64,000 nt of DNA from CAIKMD01 sp035605975 (GCA_035605975.1 DATNGG010000140.1:1-64000); one strand, 5' to 3'. Shown: positions 43,372-53,631, counted from the first letter of the stretch. Program-made: numbers and translations. The notes: generated from the sequence alone by a model not told the origin.

Positions 43372-45090
43372 TTATGCTTCTTCGCCGCGTGGCGGCGCGG
43401 AGGTGATGCCGCGCTCGCTGAAGCCGCCCAGCCATCGCGCGGCGAGGACCAGCGCCAGCAGCAGGACGATCATATAAAGACCCACCGCCGAGGCAGGCCC
43501 GACATTTCCGTTGGTCTGGAGATTGAAAATGAGGGTCGAGACGAGCGAAGCATGACCGGTATCGATCATCAGCGGCAAGGTCAATTCGCGCGCCGACAGC
43601 ATTCCCGCCATGATCGCCGCATAAAACAGCGCCGGCGTCACCATCGGCAGGAAGATGCGGCGGAAAGCCTTGCCGCGCGAGACGCCCGAGGCATAAGCCG
43701 CTTCATCGAGCTCGGGATTGATCTGGAACGCGGCCGCGTTCACCGTCCGCGTGCCGAAGGCGAGGAGGCGCGTCGCCATGGCGATGGCGATCAGCCAGAT
43801 CGATCCGTAGAGCGGAATCCAGCGATGCAGGGCGATGCCCATCATCTGAAACGCGACCGCCGCGACCATGCTCGGCACGGCCGGCGAGAGAAAGATCAGC
43901 GCATCGAGCCACTGGCCGAAGCGCGAGCGGCTGCGCGTCGCCACCCACGACACGGACGCACCCCAGAGGAGGGTCAAGAGGACGCTGATCGCCATGACCA
44001 AGAGCGTGTTGACGAGCGGTTTGCCCATATAGGTGAAGGCGAAGACGAAGCCGTTGAGCGTCAAATGCGCGAGAGCGGCCGTGGAAGGCGGCTCGAGGAA
44101 GGGGACGAGCGCCGTCCAAAGCAGAGTCGCGATCGGCAGGCCGAGCGCAATCAAAAGCCAGGTGCCGACGAAGCCATGCGCCGCCCAGCGCCATTTGCCG
44201 AGCTCCAGCAGGTCGACCTGACGCGCCTTGCCGCCAAGCACGGCAAAGCGCCGCGCGCGCTTCAGATAGTGGACGTAGCACGCGATCGCTGTGCCGGAGA
44301 GCGCGAACATCGCCATGCCGGCGGCGCCGGCAAAGCCGTAATCCGGCAAACCGACGACGGGATGCGTCGCATCGTAGATCCAGAGGCTCAACACTTCGAC
44401 ATGTCCCGGCATGCCGATGAGGCCGACGAAGTCGAAGACCTCGATTGCCACGACGAAAAAAAACAGCATCGCCGCGAGAAGCGCGGGGGCGAGGAGGGGG
44501 ATCACGATGCCGCGCAGCGTGCGCCAGCGTGTCACGCCGCTCACCCAGGCCGCCTCTTCGAGCGTGCCGTCCATGGTGAAGAACGCCGGTAGGATCAGGA
44601 ACACGCAGGCGGGCACCAGCACCACGCCTTGAAGAAAGCAGATCCAGCCGAGGCCATAGATATTGGCGAGCGGCGTCGCATCGATGCCGGTGCGTCCCAG
44701 CAGGGCGTTCACCATGCCGTTGTTGGGATTGAGGAGCCAGACATAGGCCATGGCGGTGATGAAGCCGGGTATGGCGAGCTTCGCCGTCAGGAGCGCGACG
44801 ATCATGCCCTTGCCGCGCATATCGGTGCGGGCGACGAGCCAGGCGATCGGCAGCGAGAAGAACAGCATCACCACGACGGTGCCGCCGCCCTGGATCAGGG
44901 TGCGGCACAGCATCGGCGGGAAATCGGGGTCGCCGAGGAGCCGCGCGAAATTGTGGAGGGTGACCCGGCCGATTTCCGATTCGACGCTGAGGCTGGCGAG
45001 AATATTGCCGAGCAGCGATACGAGCACGCTGGCGAGCGCGATGAGCGCCAAGCCGTAGATCAGGGAAAGACCGGAAAGCCTCAAGCGCAT
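43372..45090 (-). CDS. ABC importer permease, fused two-domain FbpB type (system B)
   Basis: The 572-residue membrane protein has two BPD permease halves in one chain. Each has an ATPase-docking loop: LEEAAWVSGVTRWRTLRGIVIPLL in the first half, LDEAAYASGVSRGKAFRRIFLPMVTP in the second. About twelve helices are visible. This is the FbpB/ThiP arrangement. I chose the ATG at 45090 (MRLRLSGLSLIYGLAL); an upstream ATG at 45222 adds an Arg-rich stretch. No ATP-binding subunit gene is next to it, which is unusual for this class. Confidence 0.87.
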   Translation of the reverse strand: MRLRLSGLSLIYGLALIALASVLVSLLGNILASLSVESEIGRVTLHNFARLLGDPDFPPMLCRTLIQGGGTVVVMLFFSLPIAWLVARTDMRGKGMIVALLTAKLAIPGFITAMAYVWLLNPNNGMVNALLGRTGIDATPLANIYGLGWICFLQGVVLVPACVFLILPAFFTMDGTLEEAAWVSGVTRWRTLRGIVIPLLAPALLAAMLFFFVVAIEVFDFVGLIGMPGHVEVLSLWIYDATHPVVGLPDYGFAGAAGMAMFALSGTAIACYVHYLKRARRFAVLGGKARQVDLLELGKWRWAAHGFVGTWLLIALGLPIATLLWTALVPFLEPPSTAALAHLTLNGFVFAFTYMGKPLVNTLLVMAISVLLTLLWGASVSWVATRSRSRFGQWLDALIFLSPAVPSMVAAVAFQMMGIALHRWIPLYGSIWLIAIAMATRLLAFGTRTVNAAAFQINPELDEAAYASGVSRGKAFRRIFLPMVTPALFYAAIMAGMLSARELTLPLMIDTGHASLVSTLIFNLQTNGNVGPASAVGLYMIVLLLALVLAARWLGGFSERGITSAPPRGEEA

Positions 45091-45263
45091 TCGGGCTTCC
45101 GCTCGCCCGGCGCCGGCACGATGCAGCGCCGTACCGGCACGTGGAGACGCTCGAATCCGCGAAGTTCCGGCACAGTTCCTCCCCCGGGCCTTAGCTTCGG
45201 TTATTTGCCGGCGATTTGGCAATGCCGGAATTCAGTTGCCGGCCGGAAGCGGAACGCAGCGCC

Positions 45264-46001
45264 TCAGCCCGCCGCAGTCTCGACAATGTGCACGCAGCCA
45301 GTGAAGAGAGCCGGCAGCTTGACCCGGTCGGGCAACAGCGCGTCGAGATCGCTGGCCTCGTGGCGAAGATGCAAGGCCCGCGCGACGAGGTCGATGTCGA
45401 TCCCCGGTGGCGCCGCCTTCGCCAAAAACGCGACGGCCGTATCGTTCGACGCCATCCTGCCTGTCATCCAGCTATAGAAGAAGCGCGCCGGATAGAGCAG
45501 CGTGCGCAGATAGGGCTTCTGATCGGCTGGGCCAAGACTCGTCACGGCGGCGAAGCGCTTCACCTGCTCGCCAAAACTCTCGAGCGGCTGTCCGCGAAGA
45601 TAGGCGCGCACCGCGTCGAGGCTCGGCCGATCGGGCCGGATACGCTCGCGCTCGATGAGCGGGACGCCGTGATCGAGATAGTCGATGCGGTCGAGCGGCG
45701 GCAAACGCCCGATGGAAAAGCCGCGGTCGCTCCAGAAAATCGAGAGCTTTGCGCCAAGCGGCGCCGAGCGCTGGAGCGCCGCCGCGCGCGCTCTCTCCAA
45801 TTGCTCGCGGGAAAGGCCCGTTTCGCTGACGATCGCGATGTCGATATCGCTGTAGCGGCGGCTGAAGCCGCCATGGGCAAGGCTGCCGATCCGGTAGACG
45901 CCGATGAGCGACGATCCAAGCTGCGCCTGCCAGAGCGCTGCCAGCTCCGTCGTGAACGCCTCCGCCTCGGCGCGGGACGAATCGTCGAGATTGTCGCTCA
46001 T
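45264..46001 (-). CDS. Nucleotidyltransferase-fold protein (ANT-like)
   Basis: The 245-residue protein has the polymerase-beta nucleotidyltransferase core GS-x10-SDIDIAI (Gly39, Ser40, Asp52, Asp54). A helical C-terminal half follows, as in small-molecule nucleotidyltransferases such as aminoglycoside ANTs. The target is unknown; it could also be an inactive or regulatory member. The ATG at 46001 overlaps the stop of the upstream deacetylase gene by four bases, so it is translated with the two NodB-type proteins. The longer frame to 46076 only overlaps that gene. Confidence 0.7.
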   Translation of the reverse strand: MSDNLDDSSRAEAEAFTTELAALWQAQLGSSLIGVYRIGSLAHGGFSRRYSDIDIAIVSETGLSREQLERARAAALQRSAPLGAKLSIFWSDRGFSIGRLPPLDRIDYLDHGVPLIERERIRPDRPSLDAVRAYLRGQPLESFGEQVKRFAAVTSLGPADQKPYLRTLLYPARFFYSWMTGRMASNDTAVAFLAKAAPPGIDIDLVARALHLRHEASDLDALLPDRVKLPALFTGCVHIVETAAG

Positions 46002-46930
46002 GGGGGTGCTTCGAATCCTGTCACGGTCCGCTGCGAGCGCCACCATTCGGCGATTTCGCCGGCGGTCGCGAACCACACGCCCTTTCTCGCCTTCACGCTG
46101 CCGAGGGCATCTTCCAGATGGCTGATGCGAAAGGGATGCCCGATCAGCCAGGGATGAAGGTTGAGAACCAGCACGCGGCCGGAATGTTCGCCGTCCTCCA
46201 GCAGGCGGTCAACGCTCTCGGTGAGACATTGGCACCAGCGCGCCATCGGAATCTTGCGGTGGAAATGGGAGAACACGTCATCGAGATCGATCGCCATCGG
46301 CAGCGACACGATCTCTCCCGCGGCGCTCGTCATCCAATAAGGCTGCTCGTCATTCGGCCAGTCGAGGACATAGCGCAGGCCGACCTCGGCGAGGAGCTCG
46401 ACCGTGCGTGGCGATTCGCCATATTCCGGGCCATGCCAGCCGGCGGGACGAACGCCGCAATGCGTCTCGATCGTTGCCAGCGTCGAACGAATATAATCGC
46501 GCTCCTCATCGGCGCTCATGCGCGAGGAGATGACGCGCGTGACGCTCTGGCCATGCGCGGCGATTTCCCAGGGGCGCGATCGGATCTGCTCGATCAGCGC
46601 CCGGCAGGCGGTCGCGGTTTGCGCATCGACCGCGACCGTCGCCGGCAGGTGAAAGCGGTCGAGCAGCTCGATCAAGCGGAAAATCCCGACGCGATTGCCA
46701 TAGGCGCGCGCCGTATAGGCGCGGAAATCCGGATAGGGACCGCGGCCGAAACCGCCCGGCACATTGGGCGGGATGAAAGCGCCCTCTGGCGGCCGCATCT
46801 CGTAATGCTCGGCGCCGATGACGATTGCGAAAGCAAGACGCGCCTCACCCGGCCAGCGCAGCGCCGGCCGCCCGATTATCGGCTCGCGCCTGTAGTAGCT
46901 GTGCTGGGTATCGGTGGTGCCGCCGCTCAT
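45998..46930 (-). CDS. NodB/PuuE-like polysaccharide deacetylase-family protein (1)
   Basis: The 310-residue protein shows the deacetylase-fold pattern of the cofactor-independent allantoinase (PuuE) branch: NRVGIFRLIELLDRFHLPATVAVDAQTA, then WEIAAHGQSVTRVI (metal His region), GWHGPEYGESPRTVELLAEVGLRYVLDWPNDEQPY, and LVLNLHPWLIGHPFRISHLEDAL. No signal peptide is present, so a cytosolic small amide or N-acyl substrate is more likely than a polysaccharide. The start at 46930 overlaps the stop of the second deacetylase-like gene (ATGA). Confidence 0.82.
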   Translation of the reverse strand: MSGGTTDTQHSYYRREPIIGRPALRWPGEARLAFAIVIGAEHYEMRPPEGAFIPPNVPGGFGRGPYPDFRAYTARAYGNRVGIFRLIELLDRFHLPATVAVDAQTATACRALIEQIRSRPWEIAAHGQSVTRVISSRMSADEERDYIRSTLATIETHCGVRPAGWHGPEYGESPRTVELLAEVGLRYVLDWPNDEQPYWMTSAAGEIVSLPMAIDLDDVFSHFHRKIPMARWCQCLTESVDRLLEDGEHSGRVLVLNLHPWLIGHPFRISHLEDALGSVKARKGVWFATAGEIAEWWRSQRTVTGFEAPP

Positions 46931-47895
46931 CGCCTTGCTTGCTCCAGCTCGAGGAGGCGGCGCAATTCCGCGTCGTGATAATTCGTCATGTAGTAGTCGG
47001 CGATCTCCGCGCCGGTCGCGAGCCAGACATCGGTGAAGGAGGTCACATAGGCGAGAAAGCGCTCGAGATAGCCGATCCGCTGCGGCTGCCCGATCAGCGG
47101 CGGATGGAGCGAAAGGCACATCACGCGTCCGCTCTCGGCGCCTTCGCGGTAAAGACGATCGAATTGCCGCCGTGCATCATCGAAGAAGACATCCGCTTCC
47201 GCCGCGGCGATGACGCTGACGTCGTTCATCTCGACGGTGTAAGGCATGGCGATGAGCTTGCCGGCGCGGACGCGCAACGGCACGGGCTGGTCGTCCATGA
47301 ACCAATCGCTGTGATAGAGAAACCCTGCCTCGGCGAGAAGATCGGGCGTGTTCTCGGTGCCGACTTGCGGGCCTGGTCCGCCCATTCCCTTCATGCGCAG
47401 ACCAGTGAGAGCTTCGACTCGCTCGATCATGTCGCGGTAATAGGCGCGCTCCTCGTCTTCCCCACAGCCATAGAAGAAGCGCGTATTCGACAAGCCGTGG
47501 CCGAGAATGTCCCAGCGGCGCTCGACGATCGCCCGGGTGATGTCGGGATAGAGCTCGAGCGCAGCGACATTGACGACGGCCGTCGTCGGCACGCGATGTG
47601 TGTCGATCGCCTGAAGCACGCGCCAAAATCCGACGCGGTTGCCGAATTCCTGCCGGCAATAGCCCAACACGTCGGGTGGCGGCGTGCGCGCCCAAGGATC
47701 GAGCCAGGGATCGTGCGGCGGTAGGAACTCATAGTCGAGCACGCCGACGCAAAGCCAAAACGCGAGCCGCGCCTTGTTCGGCCAGCGGATCGGCGGCCGG
47801 CCGAGAATTGGATCATAGATCGCCCAGGGCTGATCCGAGTCCGTGCGCGTCCTGCGTATCGGCGGCGGATTCGGTCGATAGGAGTATTGCAGCAC
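46927..47895 (-). CDS. NodB/PuuE-like polysaccharide deacetylase-family protein (2)
   Basis: The 322-residue protein parallels its neighbour: NRVGFWRVLQAIDTHRVPTTAVVNVAALE, WDILGHGLSNTRFF, ENTPDLLAEAGFLYHSDWFMDDQPV and MCLSLHPPLIGQPQRIGYLERFL. It aligns with copy 1 over the full length but is well diverged, so the pair may form a heteromer or act on successive amides. It lacks a signal peptide. It is the first gene of a leftward string that continues through the other deacetylase and the nucleotidyltransferase, and it is divergent from the fourth Rieske gene across 104 bases. Confidence 0.82.
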   Translation of the reverse strand: MLQYSYRPNPPPIRRTRTDSDQPWAIYDPILGRPPIRWPNKARLAFWLCVGVLDYEFLPPHDPWLDPWARTPPPDVLGYCRQEFGNRVGFWRVLQAIDTHRVPTTAVVNVAALELYPDITRAIVERRWDILGHGLSNTRFFYGCGEDEERAYYRDMIERVEALTGLRMKGMGGPGPQVGTENTPDLLAEAGFLYHSDWFMDDQPVPLRVRAGKLIAMPYTVEMNDVSVIAAAEADVFFDDARRQFDRLYREGAESGRVMCLSLHPPLIGQPQRIGYLERFLAYVTSFTDVWLATGAEIADYYMTNYHDAELRRLLELEQARR

Positions 47896-47999
47896 GCCGT
47901 CCTCCCTGGCCCGAGGTCAAAAATACTTGCATTTACCAACAATCGTGGTCAAGCTGAAAGCGATTTTCTCATGCCGCAGCGCCAATCGCGAGGAGAAGC
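47896..47999. promoter_or_regulatory. Divergent promoter region, deacetylase string / fourth Rieske gene
   Basis: The 104-base gap is AT-rich in the middle (47918-47945) and must serve both directions. I find no palindrome of the IclR type (TAACC-N4-GGTTA) in it. GAGGAGAAGC just before 48000 is the Rieske ribosome binding site. Confidence 0.4.
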
Positions 48000-49280
48000 A
48001 TGGCCGGTCGAGACTACTCGGCGCTGACCCGTGTGGGTGCTGGAACGCCCATGGGAGAGCTGTTGCGCCGCTATTGGATTCCCGCGGCGACCTCCGAGGA
48101 AATCGATGCGGGCGGCGGCGCGCCGATCCGCATCAAGCTGCTCGGCGAGGCGCTGGTCGGTTTTCGCGATCCGCAGGGCACCATCGGCCTGTTGGGCGAA
48201 TTCTGTCCGCATCGGGGGGCTTCGCTCTTTTACGCGCGCAACGAGATCGGCGGGCTGCGGTGTCTCTATCACGGCTGGAAGCTGAGCGAGCGCGGCGCGG
48301 TTTTGGAAACGCCCGCCGAGCCGGCGGACAGCAAATTGCGAGAGTCCGTTTGCCACAAGGCTTATCCGGTGCGCGAGGCAGGCGGCATCGTCTGGACCTA
48401 TATGGGCGCGCCGGACAAGGTGCCGCCCTTCCCGCGCTTCCCCTGGCTCGAGCTCAAGCCGCCGCATCTCCTCGTCGTCAAGATGTATCAGGACTGCAAT
48501 TATCTCCAAGGCGTCGAAGGCGACCTCGATCCGGCGCATCCCAATTATCTTCACCGCGATTTCGATGCCGGCAAGGACGAGAGTTGGCGCGGTGCGGGCT
48601 GGCAATCCGTCGTCAAGCTGATGTATGACGGCGCGCCGCGGCTCGTCTGCGAGGAAACGGCTTATTCGATGCATTATGCGGCGATCCGCAAAACCGAGGA
48701 CCCGGCGATCAACTATGTCCGCGTCTTCGAGTGCATCGCGCCGTTCTATTCCTATGTCGCGGCTGGCCCACATGAATCGCGCTTGTTCAAAGCCTGGCAT
48801 CCGATCGACGATAACAGCTGCTTCACATTTTACGTACACTTCGATGCCGACAAGCCGCTCGATCCCGAGGCGATCTGGCGCAATTGGGGTCACCGGACAA
48901 GGCCGCCGGATTTCAAAACGTCCTATAATTTGCAAAACCGCCATCTGCAGTCGCGCGACGCGATGGAGCGGAATTACTCGGGGATCAACGGCGCGGCCAT
49001 CCAGGACCTTGCGCTGCAAGAGAGCATGGGACCGATCTACGACCGCACCCAGGAGAATCTCGGCGCGAGCGACCGCGTCGTCGCCTTTTATCGGCGGCTG
49101 ATGCTGAAGCTTATTGAGGACAACGAGGCAGGACGCGAGCTGCCGGCGCAGGACCCGCAAATGCGCTACGATCAGCGCGGCGTCTCGATCGAAATGCCCG
49201 CCGACCGTCCGTGGCAAGAGGCGATCGAATGGCAGGAGCGCTATGAAAAGGAGCACCCTGTCGTCGCGCCGGCACGGTAG
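48000..49280 (+). CDS. Rieske non-heme iron oxygenase, phthalate-dioxygenase type (4)
   Basis: The 426-residue protein has Cys69/His71 and Cys88/His91 for the Rieske cluster and EGDLDPAHPNYLH (Asp177, His180, His185) for the catalytic iron. The N-terminus (TRVGAGTPMGELLRRYWIPA) and LRCLYHGWKLSERG are family-typical. It is near copies 1 and 2 in sequence. A flavin monooxygenase gene follows after 26 bases on the same strand, so both are likely co-expressed. No reductase or beta subunit is encoded nearby. Confidence 0.9.
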   Translation: MAGRDYSALTRVGAGTPMGELLRRYWIPAATSEEIDAGGGAPIRIKLLGEALVGFRDPQGTIGLLGEFCPHRGASLFYARNEIGGLRCLYHGWKLSERGAVLETPAEPADSKLRESVCHKAYPVREAGGIVWTYMGAPDKVPPFPRFPWLELKPPHLLVVKMYQDCNYLQGVEGDLDPAHPNYLHRDFDAGKDESWRGAGWQSVVKLMYDGAPRLVCEETAYSMHYAAIRKTEDPAINYVRVFECIAPFYSYVAAGPHESRLFKAWHPIDDNSCFTFYVHFDADKPLDPEAIWRNWGHRTRPPDFKTSYNLQNRHLQSRDAMERNYSGINGAAIQDLALQESMGPIYDRTQENLGASDRVVAFYRRLMLKLIEDNEAGRELPAQDPQMRYDQRGVSIEMPADRPWQEAIEWQERYEKEHPVVAPAR

Positions 49281-49306
49281 CTGAGTGCGATCGACCGCGC
49301 GCCGCC

Positions 49307-50433
49307 ATGACGCTTCCGCGCAATCCCGGTCTCCTCGGCGGCAATGCGTTCAAACTCGGGCTCTTCGGCGCGAATTGCTCGGGCGGCCTCGCCTTCACCA
49401 CCTTGCCGGAGCGGTGGGATTCGAGCTGGAACAACAATCTCCGCCTCGCGCAGGCCGCGGACGAGGCCGGTTTCGAATGTCTTGTTCCGGTTGCGCGCTG
49501 GAAGGGCTTTGGCGGCGCGACCAATGTCAACGCGACCTCGCTCGAGACCATCACCTGGGCGGGCGGTCTTCTCGCCTCGACGCGGACCATCACCGTCTTC
49601 GGCACCGTGCATGTGCCGATGATCCATCCCATCGTCGCGGCGAAGCAGATGGCGACCGTCGATCAGATCGGGCATGGCCGGCTCGGCGTCAATATCGTTT
49701 GCGGCTGGAACGGCGACGAGTTCGAGATGTTCGGGGTCGCGCCCGACGAGCACGATCTTCGCTATGAGCGCGGCGAGGAATGGTGGCAGATCGTGCGCGG
49801 CATTTGGTCGGGCGGGGGCCCGTTCGACCATGACGGCCGGTTCTTTCGCTTCCGCGGGCTCGAAGGCTCGCCGACACCTTACGGCGGCGCCGCTCCGCCG
49901 ATGATGAACGCGGGCGCGTCGCCCGCCGGCCGGTCCTTCGCGGTGCGCAACTCGGATATCCATTTCGACTATTGCCGCAATCCCGAAGCGAGCGCCGAGC
50001 GTGTCGCCGAAACCAAGAGCCTCGCTCGCGCCGCCGGGCGCGCGATCGAGGTCTGGATTCCGGCGAGCGTCGTTTGTCGCCCGACTCGGCGCGAGGCCGA
50101 GGACTACGCGCAGCATTGCGTCGACAATGCCGATTGGGAGGCGCTCGAGCACCAGTATCGGCTTTACGCCGGCAGTGCCGGCTCGCAGTCGCGCTCGGCG
50201 GATGAAAACGCCCGCAACCGGCGGGAAAACCCGGCGCGGACGATTTTGGGATATGGCGGCAGCTACTCGCTGCGCGGCTCGCCCGACGATGTCGCCGCCG
50301 AATGCCTCCGCCTGAACCGCGCCGGTTTCGATGGAATTGCCATCGGTTTCGTCAACTACCTCGAGGAATTTCCCTATTTCGCGCAGGAGGTGATCCCGCG
50401 CCTCGAGCGCTTGGGGCTTCGCGCCCGTGAGCG

Positions 50434-50437
<4 letters not shown>
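49307..50437 (+). CDS. LLM-class flavin-dependent monooxygenase (2), SsuD/RutA-like
   Basis: The 376-residue protein carries the alkanesulfonate/pyrimidine monooxygenase signature GRLGVNIVCGWNGDEFEMFG, the early strand KLGLFGANCSGGLAF, and the insertion loop SRSADENARNRRENPARTILGYGGSY near the C-terminus, the flexible Arg-rich loop of SsuD. It uses reduced FMN from a separate reductase, not found here. RutA relatives open uracil rings and SsuD relatives cleave C-S bonds, so an N- or S-containing substrate is plausible. The stop shares CTAG with the convergent livF stop. Confidence 0.9.
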
Positions 50438-51142
<705 letters not shown>

Positions 51143-51171
<29 letters not shown>

Positions 51172-51934
51172 GATCGGTTCCGAGATAGGCGGAGACGACA
51201 TCCGCGTTGCGCTGGATCTCGTCGGCCGTTCCTTCGGCGAGAACGCTGCCCGCGCTCAACACCGTGATGCGGCTCGCGACATCCATCACCAAGCGCATGT
51301 GATGCTCGACCAGGAGAATCGTGATCCCGTTCCTTTGGATGAGGCGGATGAGCTGCGAGATCTGCGCCACCTCCGCCGGGTTCATACCGGCGGCGGGTTC
51401 GTCGAGCAGCAGCAGGCGCGGTTGGCTGGCCAGGGCCCGGGCGATCTCGAGGCGCCGCTGATCGACGAGGGTCAGCTCGCCGGGTCCGCCATTCCCATGT
51501 CCTTCGAGGCCGACGAAGCGGAGCATCTCCTGCGCCCGATCGCGCGCTTGGCGCTCGGCGGGCGCGCTGAAGAGCTGGAACGAGAACAAGTCCCGCCAGC
51601 TATGGTCCGGCATTCGCGCATGGCAGCCGACCATGACGTTTTCGATGACGGACAGCCCGGGGAAGAGCCGAACCTGCTGAAAATTGCGCGCAATGCCCAT
51701 GGCGAGGATCGCATGCGGACGCCGGCCCCCATAATCGCGCCCGAGGAATTGCAGCCGGCCACTGCTGGGCCGAAGCGCGCCGCTGATGATGTTGAAGAGG
51801 GTGGTCTTGCCGGCGCCGTTGGGGCCGATCAGCGCATGAATATGAGCCTCGGTCACGACGAAGCTGACATCGCGCAAAGCCTGATAGCCGCCGAAATGCC
51901 GGCTGACCGAGCCGAGCTCCAAGAGCGCGCTCAC
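51143..51934 (-). CDS. livG: Branched-chain amino acid-type ABC importer ATPase LivG
   Basis: The 263-residue ATPase has Walker A GPNGAGKT (37-44), Walker B LLLLDEPAAGMNP and LVEHHMRLVMDVASRI. The ABC signature is the relaxed LivG form (ELTLVDQRRLEIARAL), without SGG. The start is GTG at 51932-51934, sharing GTGA with the livM stop; this overlap decides it over an ATG at 52024. It partners LivF on the LivHM permease. Confidence 0.92.
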
Positions 51935-52749
51935 CGCCGCCGCCCGCGCGGCGCGCCGATCAACCCGTCCGGCCGCCAGATCGCGACAATTACCAGGAGG
52001 CTGCCGAAGACGGTCATGCGCCAATCCTGAAGGCCGCGCAGGAATTCGGGCAATAGATCGACGACCGCCGTTCCCACCAGCGGACCGAGCGGATTGGCGG
52101 GCCCGCCTAGCACCACATAGAGGAAGATGATCGCGGAGCGGGCGAAAGCGAATTGATTGGGGTCGATGAAGAGGGCTTCATGCGCGTAAAGTGCGCCGGC
52201 GATGCCCGCCAAAAATGCACCGATGCAAAACGCGGCGAGCTTCACCTGGGTCAAGTTGATGCCCATCGCCTCGGCCGCGGTGTCGTCTTGGTGCACGGCG
52301 ATCATCGCCCGTCCGAGCCGCGAGGAGCGCAAGCGCCAGACAACGCCGAATGCCAGGACGCAAGCGCCGGCGACCCAGCGCCAATCGGTGAGCGGTGCGA
52401 TGCCGCCGAGCCCCGACGCCGCGCCGGTCGGGTCGAAATTCAAGAAGAAGACCTTGACGATCTCGCCGAAGCCGAGCGTCAGAATCATCAGGTAAATCCC
52501 GCGAATCCGCAGCGCGGGGATGCCGACGAGAAGGCCGACGAGAGCGGCGAGAAAGCCGCCCGCGAGTATGGCAAAAAAGAAAGCGATGCCAGCCTTCGTC
52601 AGGACGGCGCTGAGATAGGCGCCGATCGCCATGAACCCGCCTTGGCCGAGCGAGATCAGCCCGGCCGAGAGCGGGACATAAAGGCTGAGCGCGAGCAGGA
52701 TATCGATCCCGAGGAAGATCGCAACCGATTCCCAGTAGCCGCCAAGCAA
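51931..52749 (-). CDS. livM: Branched-chain amino acid-type ABC importer permease LivM
   Basis: The 272-residue membrane protein has the LivM pattern: ISLGQGGFMAIGAYLSAVL near residue 35, IPALRIRGIYLMILTLGFGEIVKVFF in the middle, the cytoplasmic loop RLGRAMIAVHQDDTAAEAMGINLTQVKLAAF that docks to the ATPases, and the end IFLYVVLGGPANPLGPLVGTAVV. It is somewhat shorter than E. coli LivM at the N-terminus, as usual outside the enterics. The livH stop lies four bases upstream. Confidence 0.92.
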   Translation of the reverse strand: MLGGYWESVAIFLGIDILLALSLYVPLSAGLISLGQGGFMAIGAYLSAVLTKAGIAFFFAILAGGFLAALVGLLVGIPALRIRGIYLMILTLGFGEIVKVFFLNFDPTGAASGLGGIAPLTDWRWVAGACVLAFGVVWRLRSSRLGRAMIAVHQDDTAAEAMGINLTQVKLAAFCIGAFLAGIAGALYAHEALFIDPNQFAFARSAIIFLYVVLGGPANPLGPLVGTAVVDLLPEFLRGLQDWRMTVFGSLLVIVAIWRPDGLIGAPRGRRR

Positions 52750-52752
52750 GGC

Positions 52753-53631
52753 CTAGCTCTCGAACGCAACGCCGGCGGAAAACAGGCCGCGCGGACGCCA
52801 GAGCAGGATGAGGATCATCAGCCCGAACGCGAAGGCGTCGCGATAGGACGAGGCGAGGTAGGCGACGCTCAGCACCTCCGCCAATCCCAAGAGCAGCCCG
52901 CCCGCCATCGCGCCATAGATGCTGCCGAGTCCGCCGATCAGCATCACGGCCAACCCCTTGGTCGTCATGTCGATCCCCATGAAAGGCGAGATGGCGTTGA
53001 AGTTGATCCCCACCAGAACGCCGGCGATTCCCGCCAAGGCGGAGGCGATGCCGAAGGTCAGCAAAATCACCTTGTCGACGTCGATGCCGAGAATGCTGGC
53101 GACTTCGAGACTCTCCGAGGTCGCGCGCATCGCCATCCCGTAGCGCGTATAGGTGATGAAGAGGTGAAGCGCCGCCATCGTCACGAAGGCGATGCTCATG
53201 ATGAAAATCTGCGCGCCGCTTACCGTGACGATGCCGAAATGATAGGCGGTGGCCGCAAATTGCGCCGGGAAGCCGATTTGCTCGGCGCCGAAGAGCTTGG
53301 TCATGAGCTCTTGCAACACCAGCCCGGCGCCGATGCTGCTGACGATGGGCGCGAGGAAGCTGCCGCGGCGCTTTCGAATCGGCCGAAATGCCACGAGCTC
53401 GAGCAGCATGCCGAGCGCCGCCGCGCCGACGAGGCCGCCGATCAGCGCAATGAACGGCCCGACATGCATCCACAACACCAGCTCGACGCCGACAAAGGCG
53501 CCGACCATGAACACCTCGCCATGCGCGAAATGCAGCAGGCGCAACACGCCGAAGATCAGCGAATACCCGATCGCGACGAGCGCATAGGTGCTCCCGAGCA
53601 TGAGGCCGTTGATAAGCTGCTGGGAAAGCAC
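52753..53631 (-). CDS. livH: Branched-chain amino acid-type ABC importer permease LivH
   Basis: The 292-residue membrane protein begins with the standard LivH N-terminus (QLINGLMLGSTYALVAIGYSLIFGVLRLLHFAHGEVFM). It contains the docking loop TRYGMAMRATSESLEVASILGIDVDKVILLTFGIASALAG and ends with the family pattern. About eight helices are visible. It pairs with LivM. The receptor gene lies 59 bases upstream on the same strand. Confidence 0.93.
   Translation of the reverse strand: MLSQQLINGLMLGSTYALVAIGYSLIFGVLRLLHFAHGEVFMVGAFVGVELVLWMHVGPFIALIGGLVGAAALGMLLELVAFRPIRKRRGSFLAPIVSSIGAGLVLQELMTKLFGAEQIGFPAQFAATAYHFGIVTVSGAQIFIMSIAFVTMAALHLFITYTRYGMAMRATSESLEVASILGIDVDKVILLTFGIASALAGIAGVLVGINFNAISPFMGIDMTTKGLAVMLIGGLGSIYGAMAGGLLLGLAEVLSVAYLASSYRDAFAFGLMILILLWRPRGLFSAGVAFES

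Noticed and set aside
43138..44592. A 484-codon plus-strand frame opposite the FbpB-type permease
   Set aside because: Mirror frame with Arg/Asp/Glu-rich composition and no recognisable fold.
42294..45090. Assignment of this importer as a true ferric iron system
   Set aside because: The receptor lacks an obvious Fbp tyrosine cluster and the neighbours are catabolic, so iron specificity is not supported.
45196..45204. TTCGGTTAT, a half-match to the IclR-type operator upstream of the FbpB-type permease
   Set aside because: The left arm of the inverted repeat is absent (CTTAG instead of TAACC), so nothing separates it from chance.
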